Positions 58,849 to 64,000 of a stretch of 64,000 nucleotides of DNA are shown here, one piece after another. This stretch comes from Balamuthia mandrillaris (taxonomy: Eukaryota > Discosea > Longamoebia > Balamuthiidae), in the NCBI GenBank assembly GCA_031835245.1, contig JAVKOQ010000220.1, positions 22,569 to 86,568 on the forward strand, written 5' to 3'. The translations under genes and the position numbers were made by a program. Within the stretch, counting starts at the first letter, position 1; every line of letters starts with the position of its first letter. The notes beneath the pieces were generated by a model. That model saw nothing but the letters and a program-made list of their open reading frames with translations. It did not search any database and had not been told where the DNA came from.

Positions 58849-61324
58849 TTAGATGAACCTTGCCTCGCGTGCTTTCTTCTCTTGTTCAATAAGAGAAGCA
58901 ATGTCACGACGAAGCGGCACGTAGTTGCTCACCCTGCCGTTGCCCATCTTTCCGATGGCGACCACCTTCCATCTCTTCGGATCCGCCTTGGTTCGGGCCA
59001 ACTTGCACATCACCACCGAGATGTAGTTTCCGGTTTGCTCCAAGGAGTATCGGCAGAGCTCAAAGCCATCGCGAGGATCCGTCAGGCTGACCCAAGGGTG
59101 CTCCACGCCGGCCAGCGTGGTGGTCCACCCGCTGATGGCCAGCCAGAGAGAGGTGCAGTTGGCCGGAAGGCTGTGGAGATGGATGGTGACGGTGTGTTCT
59201 CCCGATTGCTTGGCAGCGTTCATTACATCTCCTGTTGTTTCATAATGTGAGAAGAAAGAAAGAAAGAAAGAAGGAAGAACGAACCGGAATGAACGAGGGC
59301 TTTATCGAGGGCATGACGATGTTGGAAATCAACGACATCCAGCTCTTTGCCTTCGTCGCTGTAGGCGAAGCAAGAGGCGTCGAGGAACAGCGTTGAGCCT
59401 TGATAGTTCCACCCAAGTTTCATCAATACCTCGTCGAGATCAGGAGAGGCAACGTAGGACTCTCCCTGACGAAGAATCTTGGAGACACCGCTCTTCTGAA
59501 TGGCGCTCCAATCGGTATCAGCCGCATGATAACCCCTTCGAAGAGAGTTGCAGACGCCATCGCGCAGCATTTGCGCGAGTTGAGGCGCTGACGGCACTTC
59601 CATGTGCATTGTGGTCCAAAACTCACTATGAAGAGAGAGAGCGAGAGAGCAGCGAAGTAAGAAAATGAGAACAAAGATAGAAAAGAGAAAGGAATAACGT
59701 ACTCCCAAGAATCGACCTCCAGAATGCGCTTGATGTACGACTGAAGAGCCAGTTGCTGGGCGTAACTTGGTGCCCCTAAATAACGGTCATAGTACCTTGC
59801 CACCTGTGCCAGCGACATTCCTTTGGGTCGTGCCACCTTTTATATGAGAGAGAGTATGTGTCAATATCAAAAAGAGAAATACAAAAGTGAGGAGGAAAGA
59901 AAAAAGACTTACGTTCACCAAGAAATACACCTGGAACATCAAAAGGCGTTTGCTGACTTTTGTCGAGACCCATCCTTGGGAGATTCTCAGCTGTTCCATC
60001 TCAGCGGTATCCTTTAATAAAGAGAGGCAGAGTCAACATTTTTAACAAAGCAAAGAGCGAAACAAGAAAGAAGCAAGAAGAAAGTTAACAAAATGAAGTT
60101 TCATAACGTACCGGTTCAGCGCCAGGTAGTGCTATGTTGGCCAGACGTGGTTCATCTTTGCAGATCCAAAGAGCATTACGATCAAAGTTCTCTCGGAGAT
60201 AGCAGTCCGCCACGTCTTCCCACTTGTACTTTTCGCTCACCGTCAACAATGGAAGCCAGTTTCCAAGCGAAGGGCATTGCTGCGATAGCACAGAGAAGAA
60301 TGAGAACAAAAGAAACGAGAGAGAAAGCGACAAGAAAACAAGTCATAGAGAGTTTCGACGTACATCCTTGTGGCGAGCCTCTTCCGACGCACAAAAAGAG
60401 CGAATGCGCTCCTCCACCGCTTCTTGGAGAGAAGGATAGAGCTTCAAGAACGCCATCAGCAGACGATGAAACGCGGCGTAGCCTTGCAACGCACGAATGG
60501 AGGCATGTGTGCCTTTGTCCGCGATCAGCACCACCATCGTCATCATCAGCTTCGGCAACACCTTTTTCAAAAACAGAACAGAAAAAAGTGAGTTACATAA
60601 CTAGTATAACAAGGAAAGTAAGAAAGTTACTTACATCCAACACCATTTCGGGGTGGAAGCCGCCTTCTTCCACTTCCAAAGACTCGCCTTCTTTTTCTTT
60701 TTCTTTTTCTTTCTCCTCAGAAGCTTCCAATTCCATCGTTGAAGAAGAGGCAGGAGCAGAGGCAGATGAAGAAGCAACAATGGATTCCTCTTTCTCTTTG
60801 CCTTTCTCCTCTTTTTCTTTTTCTTCATCGGCTTTTTCCATCTCAACCACTTTTTCTTCTGTTGTTTGAGTTGTTGCTTCTTTGCTCTTCTTCAAGCTTT
60901 TGGCTTTCCACAACTTTCTCTTCAAAGCTCTGTTGCTCATTACTTTCGTTGAAGAAGCAGTGGATGATGGTGGCTGCTTGTTCCAGTTTGGACACAACTT
61001 AACAATCGTTTTCTAAACATTAAAACACCGTTAACAAAGAACTAAAGACAGAAAGAAGAAAGAAGAAAGATGAAATACAAACCTTGAAATAGGGCAAAGC
61101 TCTCCTAAAGTGCTCTTCAGAGATGTAGAGAGGAAGCCAATCGCTAAAGTCCTCGTTCCAAACGCTTACTCGCGTGCCGTAACGATGAAAGGCCGTGGCT
61201 GAGAGAATGTCCAACGTGCTGCTAATATAGTCCACTTGCTTCGTTCTGCATTTGAAAAGCAAATGATTAAATATAGAAGAATGAATAAGAGAGAAAGAGA
61301 AAGAGAAAGAGAAAGAGAAAGAGA

Positions 61325-61367
<43 letters not shown>

Positions 61368-63572
61368 ACAAGAAGAAGAAGAAGAAGAAGAAGGAATAAA
61401 GGGGTTACCTGGGATTAATGGTGTAAACAACAGGAACGCCCAAAACGTCTTCGGTGGGTCCAGTCTTGTTGACATAACAGCAAAGGTCTCTGTCGATTTG
61501 GTTTCGCTCCGTCTCGAAGACAAGCTTCCATTCAGCCATGTTTTGAGCCGTCAGCTTGCTTTCTGGGTGATGAATGGAAAACAGGTCTCTCCAAAGCCAA
61601 CCATCTGAAAGAAAAAAAGAGCGTTAGAGAGAAACAAAGAAGAGGAGGAGGAAGAAGAAGCAGAAAAAGGTACCTTCACAAAGAGAATACAGAGCACGAC
61701 AAGTAGAAGCAGCAGAGAGCAGGTCGCGAGCCGACAAGAATGAAAGAATGTGGATCATCACTTCGTATGGCAATCTATCAAAGTTGCCGTAAGACGAATG
61801 TTCCTCTTCTTCTATCTCCTTTTCCTTCTCTTTCTCCTTCTCTTTCTTATTCTCCGTTACTTCCAAAGCAGGAAGAGCCAATTTTTGAGAAAGAATGCGA
61901 TGAAGCACGAGTCGTCTATTCTTCGTGATCAGTTTTTGAACCTCTTCCGTCCAATCCACTCTTCCTCGATCCACTTTTTCTGGTTCTTGCTCTTCAACCT
62001 CTTCTTCTTCCTCTTCTTCTCCTCTCTTTCGTTTCATACTTCTTCTCTCTTTTTCCGTCTCTTTCTCCTTCTCTTTTTCACCAGTGGTATCGTAAGCGGA
62101 AGGAGGCAACATGGAGGAATGAAAGCGAACCACCTTCTTGCGTTGAGAGTGTTGTTCGAGTTGAGCAGCCGTTGGGAAGGCGGGCCAATGACCGAATGGA
62201 GATTCTCCTTTGTGTCCGCATTGTTCACACTCGAATTGTTTTGCGTGACGAACGGCATCATTGAAGTCTCCCATCTTTGCAGTGGCCTATTGGTGGTTTT
62301 GGTTTTAACAGTGAGAAGAAGAGAAGCAGAGAAGAAAGCAGAAGAAAGAATAAAGAAGAAAGAAGAACGAAAAGCAAGAAGAAAGAAAGTACCCATTGAC
62401 GCGACTCATCCAACAGAAAAGACTGCAGCTGCATCAGCAACGAATGTACCGAATAGGCCGAACTCCATCCTCTGTAGGGCGTCTTCTCGTCCTCATCAGG
62501 TGGCTCCAACATGTCCAAACACACGTAGTAATGATCTCCTTCTTCTTCAAGTCTTCTCTCTGTCTTTTGTGCTGTTGAAGAAGTGGCTGTGGATGAAGAA
62601 GCAGCAGCAGCAGCAGCAGTCATGTTGCGAGCGTACTCTTGCACAAAGACTGCCAGCGAACGAACGTCTCCTTGTCTGCTGTGAAAGACGTTTGGATGAG
62701 GCAAGAAGGTGCAGAGCTTCACGATGGGCGGCTCCATCGGATACGTTCGGGGAAAACGTATGATGAGATGGAAGCAAGTCGTCTCGTCCGTACGAACTGG
62801 GGTAAGCAAAGAGAAAAAAGAAAGTTAGACATGAAGAAAGACAAAAGGCGAAACAAGAAAGCAAGCATGAAACAAAAGAAAGAAGAAGAAAAAACGGAAA
62901 GAAGAAACGAAAGAAGGAGAACATACTATTGGCATGCCAAGTGAAGATGTCATTAGGCAAAGGCAAGGCGGTACAATTGGGTAATGGGTCCCGTTGCAGC
63001 TCTTTCAAGTCTTTCAAAAGCCTGGTAAGGGCAAGACTGGAGGTGCTGGCCGAGCCATCGCTCCTCGTTCCTCTGCGTTCGTTGATGATTGCTCTTCGAA
63101 GTTGCTTTCTCTTCATATCTGTAACGTTTGTTTAGAGACATGACATTCTAAGAGAGAAAGAGAGAGAGGGAGGGAGAGAGAGAAGGAGAGAACGTACGCT
63201 CTTGCTTGGCAATGGAACACAAGTTCTCGAGGCTGTAGAGAAAAGGAGAAATGGGGGCTGCTTCTCCCTGTTCTTCTTCCTCTTCTTTCTCTTCTGCTCT
63301 CCTAGTAATGGCAGCTATAACCTTCTTCGCATCGTTAGGATAAAGTTGAACGTGCTTGTGCCATTCTTTTTCCGTCTCTGAGAACTTTCTCTTCTTTTTG
63401 TTGTTGCTGTTTTGTTCTCCAACAAAGGATAGAGGTAACGTTGCTGTTGTATCCGAAGAGGCAGTTTGTGAGGCATCGTCCGTTGTCACCCAAAAGCTTA
63501 ACTGGTTGAGACGTTGTCCAGCTTTGGATGGATCAAACGGTCCTTTCAAACCACTGTTTCAAGTTTGTTTGT

Positions 63573-63616
<44 letters not shown>

Positions 63617-63977
63617 AAAGAAAAGAAACAGACCATTTCAAAAACTCTTGAATGGTGGCAGGATACCTCTTGCCCAAAACAGCCAACACGTTCTCAGCGG
63701 GACTCGACAAATGCAGCCTCTTCACCAGATAGCTCAACGTCATCGGACGATTCTCGCAGCTCGCTCTCAGCGAAACGGCCTTGCAGCTCGCTTTCGCTTT
63801 CGCTTCCTGCTTCCTCTGCTTAAGCTTAAGCTTCATCTTCTTTCTCTGCATTCTTTTCTTTTGCTTCTTCTTCTCCTCCCGTTGTTCTTTCGTTAGCTTC
63901 ACCGTAGTTGTCGTTGTCGTCGCCTTTTCTTCTTCTTGTTTGTTTTCTTCCTTCTTTTCTTCTTCCACAATTGTCAT
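58849..63977 (-). CDS. Ubiquitin E2 - F-box - TerD fusion protein
   Basis: Fourteen exons (63977-63634, 63553-63198, 63118-62927, 62796-62393, 62274-61674, 61604-61409, 61245-61083, 61012-60635, 60561-60364, 60279-60112, 60011-59913, 59836-59703, 59625-59285, 59228-58849) sum to exactly 1318 codons (1317 residues), so the fusion is a continuous reading frame. A Lys/Glu-rich N-terminus is followed by an E2 core at about 255-432: LALTRLLKDLKELQRDPLP, FHLIIRFPRTYPMEPPIV, LPHPNVF, catalytic Cys390 in YYVCLDML, WSSAYSVHSLLMQLQSFLLD. Next FECEQCGHKG, a charged linker, and an F-box at about 590-645 (FDRLPYEVMIHILSFLSARD). A helical middle is unrecognised. A TerD domain lies at about 1140-1300: LGWNYQGSTLFLDASCFAYS, VVDFQHRHALDKALVHSGD, TVTIHLHSLPANCTSLWLAI, WKVVAIGKMGNG. 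Role inferred: self-contained ubiquitin transfer linked to a stress/calcium-binding module. Confidence 0.87.
63579..63613. repeat. (GA)n microsatellite in E2-fusion intron 1
   Basis: About 35 bp of GA on the plus strand, (CT)n on the sense strand, between exons 1 and 2. Confidence 0.9.
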
Positions 63978-64000
63978 TTTGTTTTCTTCTTCTGCTTTGG

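Overview
The window is nuclear DNA from an intron-rich eukaryote. It carries 22 protein-coding genes in 64 kb (about one per 2.9 kb) on both strands; I see no rRNA, tRNA, CRISPR array or transposon. A vinculin/alpha-catenin family protein, an amoebozoan/opisthokont-type actin, a DYW-type PPR protein, a plant/fungal-like Tul1/DSC RING ligase, an ePHD scaffold and a TerD-domain protein together fit a free-living amoeboid protist. Amoebozoa is my best guess (inference from gene content; no species is named). Introns are 60-800 bp, GT-AG, and packed with (CT)n tracts that lie mostly on the sense strand.

Layout. 1-14 kb: 3' end of a PPR-DYW gene, then four minus-strand genes (BRPF/JADE/Nto1-like scaffold, PPIL1-like cyclophilin, a C2-TM-SMP-MABP lipid-transfer-like protein, a CTD-interacting-domain protein). 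14-33 kb: MRH receptor, NT5DC1-like phosphatase and RFC4 on plus; a Tul1/DSC membrane RING ligase on minus; a membrane-anchored purple acid phosphatase and an RCC1-propeller/TKL kinase on plus. 33-42.6 kb: three tandem minus-strand paralogs of an unrecognised acidic, probably nuclear family. 42.8-58.8 kb: DGAT2, a secreted repeat protein, a divergent F-box-SPRY/actin pair, a RhoGEF, a vinculin/alpha-catenin protein and cystinosin. 58.8-64 kb: a 1317-residue minus-strand protein joining a ubiquitin E2 core, an F-box and a TerD domain.

Themes rather than operons: ubiquitin signalling (E2-F-box-TerD, F-box-SPRY, Tul1-like RING), endolysosome and lipids (MRH receptor, cystinosin, purple acid phosphatase, SMP/MABP protein, DGAT2), actin and adhesion (actin, RhoGEF, vinculin/alpha-catenin), nucleus (ePHD scaffold, CID protein, RFC4, tandem acidic family). 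Neighbouring genes are not obviously co-functional.

Most promising for novelty: the E2-F-box-TerD fusion, the tandem acidic family with SUMO-interaction-like motifs, and the C2-TM-SMP-MABP architecture. Splice models were built by eye from GT/AG sites, homology and reading-frame continuity. For eleven spliced genes (scaffold, SMP, CID, MRH, NT5DC1, RFC4, purple acid phosphatase, kinase, DGAT2, vinculin-like, cystinosin), for the E2 gene and for tandem copy C, the exon sums are exact multiples of three, which supports the models. Three genes show reading-frame problems: cyclophilin and tandem copies A and B.
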